Source: Ostreococcus mediterraneus
Lineage: Eukaryota > Chlorophyta > Mamiellophyceae > Mamiellales > Bathycoccaceae
Length of the DNA: 64,000 nt
Assembly: GCA_012295225.1 (NCBI GenBank)
Contig: WMKK01000004.1
Coordinates: 1 to 64,000, forward strand
Direction of reading: 5' to 3'
The first letter of the stretch is position 1; each line of letters starts with the position of its first letter. Of the stretch, positions 56,701 to 64,000 are shown one piece after another. The translations under genes were made by a program, and so were the position numbers. The notes beneath the pieces are model-generated. The model worked only from the letters and a program-made list of their open reading frames with translations. It was not told where the DNA came from and ran no database searches.

Positions 56701-59238
56701 GATTCCGTCGCGTCTCGCGCCCGGCGCATCGTCGACGTCTCGTGGGACGTCTATCGCTCCGTCTCGCGAAGCGGCAAGCAGAAACTCCCGTTACTGCCGA
56801 CGTTTCCAATCGTATCGATTCTCACGCACGTGTTGTATCCGAGCGAGGATGAACGACTCGAGACGTGGGTGAACGTCGCTGGTATGTCGCGCGTCGCGCG
56901 TCGCGTCGTCAATTACATGCTCCACGCGCTCATCGAAAGCGAATCCAACGAATCAAACACCAACGGCACGAGCGGCGGCGCGCGGCAGTTACCTGACACC
57001 GCAAATGTTGCGCCATGGAGCGTCAAGTACGCCGTCGGTTTACACGTCTTCACCGTTGTCGACCCGGTGTTATGCCTCCCGTCGCGAGACCCGACGCGTT
57101 TCGCCGTGGCGTTGCAGCCCTATCTGAAGCGCGTCGATGACGACGAAACCGACGCGCCATTCGCCGGCGAGAAACTCCAGTGTATCATGAGCGTCATTCA
57201 CGTCGTCACTGAACACGCTGGTCGATTACCGCAATCCGTCGCTCGAGAAATTGAACGAGACTTGCGCGTGCTCTTGCTTCGGCATCACGACAAATCCGTC
57301 ATTTACTATGCGTGCAAGGCGCTGTGTGCGGTGACCGCGACGCAGGGCGGGCGGTCAAGCGGTACGATTTCCATGCTTAAACGATTCGTGTCCATCGTGC
57401 TCGATTCTCTCGCCGCCACTGGCGCTGGTGGTGACGCGACGCTCGACGCTCGCCAACGCGCGTATTGCGCGCGTTCGTTGTACGTCCTCGGGAACATTGC
57501 GCGATTTGGCGCCGACGTCGTCGACGCCGCGTGCGCGAGAGATGAGTGTGAGATATCGATTTCGGATTTGCTCCGCGTGTTTCGAAAAACGCTCGAGAAT
57601 CAACCTGAAGATGAGTACGAACTCACGCGAGGCGCGCTCGGCGCGTGCGGCGATTTGTTCGTCGCCCGCCCCGAGTTGATGTTTAACGCTCAAGGCGGAT
57701 TTGGCAAGGGAAGTTTCGATTTAATCATGCGTGCCGCTCTATCTACGACCGCTGAACGAGGTTTAAAAGAGCAATCGTTGCACAACCTCAGCGAGCTCAT
57801 TCGCGAGGAGGAGCTTCGCATGAGCGCCAACGCCGGAGGAGCGTCCATCGACGACGCCAAATCCGTCGCCAAGAGCGCCCAGAAGCGCGCTCGAGACGCG
57901 GAAAAGTTACAAATAGTCAATGGCGAGCGTGACAGATCCATCGCGGGTGGTATCGCGCAGAGATATTGGAACGATGTCCTCGCGTTGTGCGTCGACGACG
58001 CCGCGGGCGTGCGCCTCAAGGCGTTGCATTTGGTCGAGCTCGTGCTCAGGCAAGGACTAACGCATCCCGCGAGCGCGTTTCCCACGCTCGTTGCCACGCA
58101 GCTCGACCCGTCGCCAGGAGTGAAACGTCTCGCGCGCAAGTTGCTCAAGACGCAATACACCAGGCACGGGGCGGCGTTTTTCGAGCATCAGCTCGCGCGA
58201 GGCGTCGAGCTCGCGTACGCGTTTAAACGACGTTTGGAACACGCGGCGAGACGACGTAAGCGACAGCAACGAGCAGAAAATAACGGTGGTGGTGGTGGTG
58301 CTGGCGATGACGGCGATAACGAAGGAGGCGAAGTAGATGTCACGAAACACGCGACGCCGAACGCGGCGGAAGGCTTTGGGTTCATTTATTCCTTGGTGAA
58401 CGGAACGCGCACGTCGCGAAACGCGTTTTTAAACACCCTCTTGAGACGGTTTGAAACCGCGTCGTCTTCGTCGAGTGCGTCGACGACGTCGACCGCATCA
58501 GATGTCATGTTCTTGCGATTCCTCGCGGGCGTGGTCGTTGAACTTCCATTCACCACGGTTGACGAGGCGTTGTACGTGGTGTTTCAACTCAACCGCGTCA
58601 TTTCGTTGCGCGGCGGGTTGTTGCTTGAAAATCTCGCCAAGGCGTTGAAACGACGCGACGACGACAATGACGGCGATGATGCGTCAAACGTCGCGCCGAG
58701 CGCGGCGCTCAAGGCGGACATCGAACTCGCGTGCGCGTTATCCGTGGTGTTGTTGCTCAAGTCGCACGTCAAGCGCGCGTACGATTTAAGCGACGCGCGC
58801 GTGGCGTCGTACGCGCCGACTGAGGCGACGCGCAACGCCGAAATCATGCGTTTCGACGAATCGGTGACGTTTGATTGTTCCGTCGTCGATGCATCGGCGG
58901 GACAAAGCATGCGTGCGGCGAACAAGGCGTTTGTGACGTTTAAAGAGCTCATGACCAAGGATGCGAGCGATTTCGCCGAGGACATGTTCAAGGAGACGGC
59001 GAATGGGAAACGCCGCGGCGGACGCGCCAAGCGCGTCGTCCAGGATGACGACAATGACGATGACGATAACGATGATGATGATGACGATGACGACGATAAC
59101 GACGCATACACGCCGTTAGAATCCGCGGGCGTGACGAAGAAGAAGGCGCAAAAGAAACGCAAGACGCCGACGACGCGCGGAGACGCCGACGAGGATTTTG
59201 TACCCGCGGCGACGACCAAGAAAAAGTTGCGATTCTAG
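53728..59238 (+). CDS. SCC2: Cohesin loader SCC2/NIPBL (adherin), HEAT-repeat protein
   Basis: A 1,836-aa protein that with SCC4 loads cohesin onto chromosomes. The N-terminal ~300 residues are variable. Conserved HEAT repeats include MLDDSGVLVRTSATRAIGVI, VRSVVVDVLGRQMIRDIALA, KYYDMIEDRVSDVGVSVRKK and DEDEGIRSHIVRIFRELWFS (56079-56520), the core Nipped-B/Mis4 signature. Later blocks include LYVLGNIARFGADVVD, ALHLVELVLRQGLTHPASAF and FIYSLVNGTRTSRNAFLNTL, matching the Nipped-B C-terminal domain. Acidic Asp tracts (56590-56660) and a basic C-terminus (GKRRGGRAKR, acidic run, TKKKLRF) flank the core. The frame is open to an ATG at 53569; MPKRSAEV (53728) follows a splice-like cgcacag and is preferred. 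Confidence 0.92.
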   Translation: MPKRSAEVSSKASLTERALRLDATCLDARACATLPKATAIASASVAVGTAVGGQTALLAAPNVAGEGDAGADAMDASDDGRNALAVAPAVLTATELVSASVDDNAMIMDVARAIEDVRERVELAIGHCDVGDGGRDEDVADAMTIVELRELTSKCEMLRDRGLLHRIGKDELIKVLEILESTARASDDVMIEAHESARDANAQRVMKAVEAIGAYFVILSAADMPKEIFGEEAIDRMIERTKQHLVRNVFVFHDAGLWNVHRSAEGDIEKENDIGGEGGASTPIKTAKKGASSAKKSAAKASAAKDTSSGAASGVSGAARKVADAVGVKIGVIFTHLSSLISRLTLPDATVLQLTSLSFLSFGIENLSFVQLKSVELVVSIFSQYVEHRAFVIDNILASLNKIPPESRDLRCYNVPGEASTQIQVLIALLMKCLQSSVDFVDASVSSARADVSDAEAAATDVEARSFGAAFMWTNYFWKDLLTRWPKVKAADSELNLRIVINNTLVDALACRNLPEWPVANKLILNLAAQLLGELGLQSKDAKIREIALDFLGQIAARLHADAKACEEDEAWRDLPRASDFDFTEAEEHAGGGDNVATSDAGVNGVIKRALLFAQEDSSKIKTKVDAATASTTALMTFDEAAEEVFVMESILVRYLAENNRGDAASAAVTHRRAGDDVLPSSTTTARSKDAPTTSRVTLHTSAMAYHVAQFARDAERAGVGFRQDVTPGGTRAMYGALHAAMSRVAAVARIAAPDSSRARLSRDFAKSLTLRLNARRPLARQLNRLVQRIVGMLDDSGVLVRTSATRAIGVILDEDPSVLRDSAEIEQALRIRLKDTGTSVRSVVVDVLGRQMIRDIALADKYYDMIEDRVSDVGVSVRKKVVTVLHECLRNANFAHARQTIKLLAFRILDEDEGIRSHIVRIFRELWFSPLARGGGRRRRRLDGDDDNHAAADNGHDDNDDDDDDDDDDDDAHDIDDYDSYAVVAGAEDDDSVASRARRIVDVSWDVYRSVSRSGKQKLPLLPTFPIVSILTHVLYPSEDERLETWVNVAGMSRVARRVVNYMLHALIESESNESNTNGTSGGARQLPDTANVAPWSVKYAVGLHVFTVVDPVLCLPSRDPTRFAVALQPYLKRVDDDETDAPFAGEKLQCIMSVIHVVTEHAGRLPQSVAREIERDLRVLLLRHHDKSVIYYACKALCAVTATQGGRSSGTISMLKRFVSIVLDSLAATGAGGDATLDARQRAYCARSLYVLGNIARFGADVVDAACARDECEISISDLLRVFRKTLENQPEDEYELTRGALGACGDLFVARPELMFNAQGGFGKGSFDLIMRAALSTTAERGLKEQSLHNLSELIREEELRMSANAGGASIDDAKSVAKSAQKRARDAEKLQIVNGERDRSIAGGIAQRYWNDVLALCVDDAAGVRLKALHLVELVLRQGLTHPASAFPTLVATQLDPSPGVKRLARKLLKTQYTRHGAAFFEHQLARGVELAYAFKRRLEHAARRRKRQQRAENNGGGGGAGDDGDNEGGEVDVTKHATPNAAEGFGFIYSLVNGTRTSRNAFLNTLLRRFETASSSSSASTTSTASDVMFLRFLAGVVVELPFTTVDEALYVVFQLNRVISLRGGLLLENLAKALKRRDDDNDGDDASNVAPSAALKADIELACALSVVLLLKSHVKRAYDLSDARVASYAPTEATRNAEIMRFDESVTFDCSVVDASAGQSMRAANKAFVTFKELMTKDASDFAEDMFKETANGKRRGGRAKRVVQDDDNDDDDNDDDDDDDDDNDAYTPLESAGVTKKKAQKKRKTPTTRGDADEDFVPAATTKKKLRF

Positions 59239-59414
59239 ACGACGTCGTCTAGACGACGACGACGACGACTGGACGACAACGTTGAAAGAAAGATTCACGC
59301 CATAGCAATGACCACTAGTTTGTTTTAATAATATGCACATTTGCACCGCGCGCGATACTTTTGCGAAGACTATTGACGATGATGGCGAGCGAGGCGCGAG
59401 CGACGCTCTTGCTA

Positions 59415-60308
59415 TCAACGCGCGACGACGTGCGCGACGTAACACTGCCGACACGCCGGCGCGTACTTATCCGCCCCACCGACGACAATCTTTGCGTCGG
59501 GGTCATTCGTATCGGCATCGACATCATCGCCCGCTCCGCCGCCGCCATGCGTCGTCGTCGCGCTCGTCGCGCTCGTCGTTCGCAAACTAAATAAACTATC
59601 CGCGCCGCACATCGAACACCTCCCGCGCAACCGCGTCACGGTATCGCACATGGGCAATAAATCCAACACATCCCCAAACTTTTCACGCTTAAAATCCCCA
59701 TCCAATCCCGCCACGTACACCGTCTTCCCGTCCCGCTCCACGCATCGACGCGCAAACGGCGTTAAATTCGCCAAAAACTGCGCCTCATCGATCGCCACCA
59801 CATCGCTCGCCTCCAACGCCTCCATCGCCTCCGCGCTCAACGACAATAAATCCCCCACCGCAAACGCCCCCGCGCAGCGTTTCCCATCGTGCGTCGTCAG
59901 CGTCGTCGCGCGGACGTCGCCGAATCGCGTATCGCGCGCGCTCTTGGCGACGAACACGCGTCGTCCGCGCGCGCGTTCATCCTCCACCGCGCGCAACAGC
60001 GCGCTCGTTTTCCCGGCAAACATCGGCCCGGTGATCACGTGTAACGCACCGACGACGACGACGCCGTCACCGCCACCGACCGACGACGACGACGACGACG
60101 ACGACGCGCGACGACGATGATTCTGATGCCGATGATGATTCTGATGATGCCGCCGCGCGACGTCGTCGTCGTCATCTTCAGCGTCACCGCGCCGCCACCA
60201 CGTACCACCACCGCGCGCCGCCAGCGCGCGTAACGCACACGGGCGATGCGCACCACCACCGCCCCACGCGCGCGCGCGCACCGCCACCGCCACAGACACC
60301 ATCGTCAT
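59415..60308 (-). CDS. TK: Thymidine kinase (TK1/type II)
   Basis: A 297-aa deoxynucleoside kinase of the TK1 family in the dTTP salvage pathway. The P-loop is ITGPMFAGKTSALLRAVED, then SARDTRFGD, the VAIDEAQFLANL block with catalytic Glu, VAGLDGDFKREKFG and the structural zinc pair CSMCGADSLFSLR with the later CRQC. A Gly/Asp insert (HGGGGAGDDVDADTNDPDA) enlarges the lasso region. The N-terminal ~100 residues are Arg/His/Ser-rich (HHQNHHRHQNHRRR), probably a plastid or mitochondrial presequence. The frame is open to a TTG at 60329; the ATG at 60308 is used. It is the last GC-rich gene before the compositional switch. Confidence 0.93.
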   Translation of the reverse strand: MTMVSVAVAVRARAWGGGGAHRPCALRALAARGGGTWWRRGDAEDDDDDVARRHHQNHHRHQNHRRRASSSSSSSSVGGGDGVVVVGALHVITGPMFAGKTSALLRAVEDERARGRRVFVAKSARDTRFGDVRATTLTTHDGKRCAGAFAVGDLLSLSAEAMEALEASDVVAIDEAQFLANLTPFARRCVERDGKTVYVAGLDGDFKREKFGDVLDLLPMCDTVTRLRGRCSMCGADSLFSLRTTSATSATTTHGGGGAGDDVDADTNDPDAKIVVGGADKYAPACRQCYVAHVVAR

Positions 60309-60334
60309 CGTCACTGAATGGCGCGACAACGCCT

Positions 60335-60452
60335 CACACGTACTCTATGTACGAAACACCCATATACGACTTCACACGTACTCTATGTACGAAACACCCA
60401 TATACGACTTCACACGTACTCTATGTACGAAACACCCATATACGCCTTCACA
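60335..60452 (+). repeat. 38-bp minisatellite (three copies)
   Basis: Three near-perfect tandem copies of a 38-bp unit containing cgtactctatgtacgaaac and acccatatacgac. A (CATACA)n stretch follows to about 60482. Confidence 0.9.
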
Positions 60453-60510
60453 CATACACATACACATACATACACATACACCCACGTATGCGAGCGCCAT
60501 GTATGGTCGG

Positions 60511-60541
<31 letters not shown>

Positions 60542-60629
60542 GTGGTGGTACGTCGTGTGTAGCGTATAGCGGATATATAATATGCGTGGTGGATGGGTGT
60601 GGGTGGGTGGTGATGTGATGTGTGATGTG

Positions 60630-60630
<1 letters not shown>

Positions 60631-60681
<51 letters not shown>
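60631..60681 (+). repeat. (TG)n microsatellite
   Basis: About 25 uninterrupted TG units, preceded by GGTGTCGGTGTC-type repeats (60508-60545) and tgatgtgatgtg repeats. Together with the 38-bp minisatellite this makes 60.33-60.70 kb wholly repetitive. Confidence 0.95.
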
Positions 60682-60684
<3 letters not shown>

Positions 60685-60699
60685 ATATGGGTGATGTAG

Positions 60700-61013
60700 A
60701 CATGGGCGTTGGGTGGGGTTGAGTATTGGGGGTGTGCGCGGGCGATGTCGGCCCCGGCGGAGCCCCGCGCGCCGGGCGTGTGATATGCAAAATGGCTGTT
60801 TTTATGACGATCATAAACACGGATAAAGAGGTGACGTGGGGAAGTCGTTCGACATCGTTCGAAGTTCGAACGTTTGGAAACTTTTACCGTTAGCTACCGT
60901 TCATAGCTGTTGCCAGAAGTTGAACTACACGCACGGGCGAAACAGGTGCGCCTCTTAGGACACTTTCTTGAGGATCCGATTCTCAGACAACCATCGTGCT
61001 TGGAGCCAAGACG
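60700..61013. promoter_or_regulatory. Composition boundary and gamma-tubulin upstream region
   Basis: GC-rich sequence ends around 60780 (ccccgcgcgccgggcgtg) and visibly AT-richer DNA begins. The inverted motif gttcgaagttcgaac lies at about 60856-60870. No separate gene seen; it must hold the gamma-tubulin promoter and 5' leader. Confidence 0.45.
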
Positions 61014-63079
61014 ATGCCGCGGTACGTTCGCTCCTCTCTGGTTAGATTACCGTATTTACTCATAAGTTCAGAGAGATCATCACTTTGCAAGTTGGCCAGT
61101 GTGGAAATCAGATCGGTGCTGAATTTTGGAATCAGGTTAGAGTTTTTTTGGTTAGAATTCAGGAATCACTGAATCGAATATTTCACAGCTATGCTCGGAG
61201 CATGGTATCGCCAAGGACGGCATCTTTCTCGGTGCTGAGTCAGTTGGTGACCGAAAGGACGTATTCTTCTACCAGGCAGACGACCAGCACTATGTGCCGC
61301 GGGCCCTGGTAGGTTAGATCTCTCTCTCTCTCTCTCGTTCTCCATGCACGCACGCGTATGTATACATGTTGTGTATGCGTGCGTGTGCGTGCGAATTTGT
61401 TTATAAAAGCTCGCGTTGTGTGTATACCATGGTGTGATTAACGGTTTGAACACAGATGCTTGACCTGGAACCACGGGTAATAAACTCCATTCAAAATTCG
61501 GACCAGCGTCAGCTGTACAACCATGAAAACATCTTTTTATCACCGCATGGTGGTGGTGCGGGTAATAACTGGGCAAGCGGGTACACACAAGCTGAAAATT
61601 TCCAGGTATTGCACCTCTCGTGATACACTTGTTTCCCTGTTTAGTTCATTCGCAGGACGAGATATTGGATATGATAGATAGAGAGGCCGAAGGAAGTGAT
61701 AGTCTTGAAGGTTTCGTCCTTTGTCATTCAATTGCAGGGGGTACTGGTTCAGGGATGGGTTCATTTATACTTGAGGTATCTTCAACAGTATCAGTGCGAA
61801 GCTCCCCTGTTGAACTCATGGTTCACGTTAGGCGTTGAATGAGAGATATAGCAAACAGATTGTGCAAGCTTACAGTGTGTTTCCGAATCAGACAGAATCG
61901 AGTGGTACGCAACACAATATTTCGTAGCGAATATCGTCACAAATATGTCCAGATGTTGTTGTACAACCATACAACTCCATTTTGACCCTGAAACGTCTGA
62001 TGCTACAGTGTGACTGTGTCGTCGCGCTCGACAACACGGCGCTTGACAGAATAGCTGCAGACAGATTACATGTCGATACGCCAACATTTGCACAGACTAA
62101 CTCCCTTGTATCTACTGTAATGGCCGCAAGCACCACTACATTAAGGTATCCAGGTTACATGAACAATGATTTAGTAGGACTCATAGCGGTGCGAGTGCCT
62201 GCGTTTCTAAATTTTCTTGACCATGTTACACGTTCTCATAGTCGCTGATACCAACTCCTAAATGCCATTTTCTTGTGACGGGCTACACACCTTTCAGCAC
62301 AACTTCAGAGAATCGAACTATGTAAGCATCTGACTGTCTATCTTAGTCTTTCGTTGACTTCTTGCCAAGCGTAAGGAAAACGACAGTATTAGACGTTATG
62401 CGTCGCCTGTTACAGACAAAAAATATTATGATATCACCAGAACAAACTGGAAAAATGCTTCAGGTAGGACCAGCACTAGTGCAGGTATTACTCTTTTTGT
62501 GACAGAACTCCAAACTAGGGAAAATTCATATCGATCTTGAATATAATTCAGGGGGATGTAGAACCAACACAAGTTCACAAGAGTTTGCAAAGAATACGGG
62601 AACGCAAACTCGCGAATTTCATTGAGTGGGCCCCAGCAAATATGCAGGCACGTGTTTAATCAATCACTCCTAGTAACTGCTTAATTTGTGCTTCAGGTGG
62701 CGATATCAAAGCAGTCACCAATGACATCTACTATAAACCGTGTAAGCGGGCTCATGCTTGCGAATCATACCAGGTGAGTATTTTCATGTGACTGATTATT
62801 TATTAAATCTGTTGCTTATGCGTGCTTCGACAGCATTCGAGGGCTGTTCACGCGTTGTATGGCTCAATACGAAAAATTGATTCGGCGCAAGGCGTTTCTT
62901 GATCAGTATGAACAGTACAACTTGTTCAGCGTGCGTCAGTCATGTCTCCAACATTATCTGAGATTTATCTTCTTTTGTTTTAGGATGGCTTGCACGAGTT
63001 TCACGACTCATACAATTTGCTGAATGACTTGGCCGGTGAATACAAGGCATGCGAGTCAGCGACGTACATAAGCGCCTAA
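61014..63079 (+). CDS. TUBG: Gamma-tubulin, 13 exons with short AT-rich introns
   Basis: Splicing by eye gives an unbroken 447-aa gamma-tubulin, the microtubule-nucleating subunit of gamma-TuRC. Exons: 61014-61021, 61072-61135, 61189-61308, 61456-61605, 61656-61775, 61832-61904, 61953-62188, 62242-62321, 62370-62463, 62519-62647, 62697-62773, 62834-62930, 62984-63079. Eleven introns are 48-60 nt; intron 3 is 147 nt. All are GT-AG except intron 10 (GC-AG, donor cag|gcacgt). Family features: [34 protein letters not shown], the GTP loop GGTGSGMGS (residues 142-150), [20 protein letters not shown] and [18 protein letters not shown]. Such dense small introns contrast with the nearly intronless genes to the left. 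The stop overlaps that of the convergent THO2 gene. Confidence 0.95.
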
Positions 63080-64000
63080 GTGTTGTATGTCTCTTCGAAG
63101 TGCTCATTCGCAGAAAAATTCTCATCAGGTTGCCACTTAAGTTGCACACTCTTTAACATCGACAAGTATCTTTTTGCCACAGTGGTTACATCCCCTCGAT
63201 TGTCTTTCACTATAATTCGTTCGACATGTTTACATAAATGCCGGCCATGCGATGAGACTACAGGAAATTGATCAACTAGTACCACAAGAACAATAAGGAC
63301 GTTGCGCAGTTCCATGTAATCGGAGCTACTCAAGCGCAGGAGCAAAGCTTTTGCGATCCTGTGTTGCCATTTGTAAGAAATTTTGAGAAATTCTGAAAAT
63401 TTTGCCTGCGTTGAAATACTAGTCATGGTACGTGTACTAAAACCATCGAATTCAGCGCATTGGAGGGCGTAAGTCGTAGGATCTCTCCATCGAGATAACT
63501 GTCTTAAAGTCTCCAGCATAAAAATACCAAAATGCGTGCTCTCCGACTCACTACACGAGAATACAAGCTGGGCGAAATCGCGAAAGAGCACGTCATGGTA
63601 CTGCAACGTGCTGAAACGCGGGGTGTGCGATGTATGCATTAAACTCATGAACTGAGAAGCATAAAAAGCGTCTGTATACGACAATTTTGAGCGTGGGAAA
63701 ACAAAGTACTGCAACATGGTGAGCGCAGTTGAAGACTGGCTCGAGTTTCTTATCCACGTGCTCATGTTCGTAGTCAATTGTTTTCTGTTCTGACTGATAA
63801 TTGAAGATAAAGTGGAGTACTCTTGCGTAAGAATGTCGATCGTCGACGAGAGATCCAAAAGTTGGTGCTCCACTTGTAACGTCATTTCGCCTTGTAACTG
63901 CGCTTTGTACACGTTGAGATCTTGTTTACATTTCGCGATCGTATCCTCGTAAAGTACGGCAGGTAAAAATATATCACTTCCATCCATGCACCAAAACTCC
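63076..64000 (-). CDS. THO2: THO complex subunit 2 (THO2), C-terminal part, runs off the window
   Basis: An open frame from the right edge, reading FWCMDGSDIFLPAVLYEDTI, corresponds to the C-terminal half of THO2/THOC2. Matching blocks are MLQYFVFPRSKLSYTDAFYA, FMSLMHTSHTPRFSTLQYHD, FGIFMLETLRQLSRWRD and KISYKWQHRIAKALL, ending at VAKRYLSMLKSVQLKWQPDE. THO couples transcription to mRNA export. Only ~308 residues are visible, and upstream exons lie outside. The protein ends ~15 residues after the conserved block, so the long basic tail of other THO2 proteins is absent unless added by an unseen splice. No intron is apparent in this piece. Confidence 0.85.
   Translation of the reverse strand, partial: EFWCMDGSDIFLPAVLYEDTIAKCKQDLNVYKAQLQGEMTLQVEHQLLDLSSTIDILTQEYSTLSSIISQNRKQLTTNMSTWIRNSSQSSTALTMLQYFVFPRSKLSYTDAFYASQFMSLMHTSHTPRFSTLQYHDVLFRDFAQLVFSCSESESTHFGIFMLETLRQLSRWRDPTTYALQCAEFDGFSTRTMTSISTQAKFSEFLKISYKWQHRIAKALLLRLSSSDYMELRNVLIVLVVLVDQFPVVSSHGRHLCKHVERIIVKDNRGDVTTVAKRYLSMLKSVQLKWQPDENFSANEHFEETYNT

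Noticed and set aside
60410-60820. 136-codon minus-strand ORF at the repeat block
   Set aside because: It is the translation of TG and other tandem repeats (THTHTH, HRHRHR) and is not a gene.
62322-62351. Alternative acceptor cttag for gamma-tubulin intron 8
   Set aside because: Using it shifts the frame into a stop. The acceptor gccaag at 62369 restores the conserved [12 protein letters not shown].
62464-62518. Shorter alternative intron 9 of gamma-tubulin (donor at gtattactc, 34 nt)
   Set aside because: It is too short compared with the other introns and adds residues absent from gamma-tubulins. The 55-nt version matches the family and the intron size class.

Overview
The window looks like nuclear DNA of a picoplanktonic green alga of the Mamiellales, most likely Ostreococcus. 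The evidence is dense, nearly intron-free, very GC-rich genes on both strands with tiny spacers, plant-type products (PAM68, plastid bS20, DLDG1/CemA-like protein, PPR protein, plant-type alpha-amylase, UDP-glucuronate 4-epimerase) beside genes land plants lack (a CDC25-like protein, a TK1-type thymidine kinase), and an abrupt switch near 60.8 kb to AT-richer DNA whose genes carry many ~50-nt introns. That switch is the known signature of the large low-GC segment of the Mamiellales 'big outlier chromosome' (chromosome 2 in Ostreococcus). The genus is inferred; no database was searched.

Layout. 0-1.3 kb: non-coding, with a ~200-bp direct duplication and a small zinc-ribbon ORF. 1.4-13.3 kb: UDP-glucuronate epimerase, an unknown RGG-containing protein, BMT5-like rRNA methyltransferase, FAH-family hydrolase, a helical unknown protein, PAM68, a GT25-like membrane protein and a SANT-domain NCoR-like co-repressor. 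13.4 kb: intron-bearing tRNA-Pro(AGG). 14.2-19.0 kb: a large type II membrane protein and a TrmA-family RNA methyltransferase. 19.0-20.98 kb: gene-poor, with two copies of a dispersed repeat. 21-31.7 kb: NhaA antiporter, GH5 mannanase-like hydrolase, PPR protein, two unknown proteins, RPB6 and a RINT1/TIP20-like tether. 31.8-47 kb: glycosyltransferase-like protein, DUF547 protein, Nudix hydrolase, mPGES-2-like GST, a DEK_C/winged-helix/double-PC4 protein, alpha-amylase, DLDG1/CemA-like protein, CDC37, prolyl 4-hydroxylase with ShKT tail, TLC-domain protein and CDC25-like protein. 47.9-60.3 kb: AT-hook zinc-finger protein, mucin-like membrane protein with an assembly gap, plastid bS20 (two exons), BAH protein, cohesin loader SCC2/NIPBL and thymidine kinase. 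60.3-60.8 kb: minisatellite and TG repeats. 60.8-64 kb: gamma-tubulin in 13 exons, overlapping tail-to-tail with a THO2 gene that leaves the window.

The genes do not form one pathway. They are mostly housekeeping: chromosome biology (SCC2, BAH, NCoR-like, CDC25-like, gamma-tubulin, thymidine kinase), RNA handling (BMT5-like, TrmA-like, PPR, RPB6, THO2, double PC4) and plastid maintenance (PAM68, bS20, DLDG1, NhaA). Start codons were set to the first convincing ATG; several open frames extend upstream only through non-ATG codons or cross into divergent neighbours.
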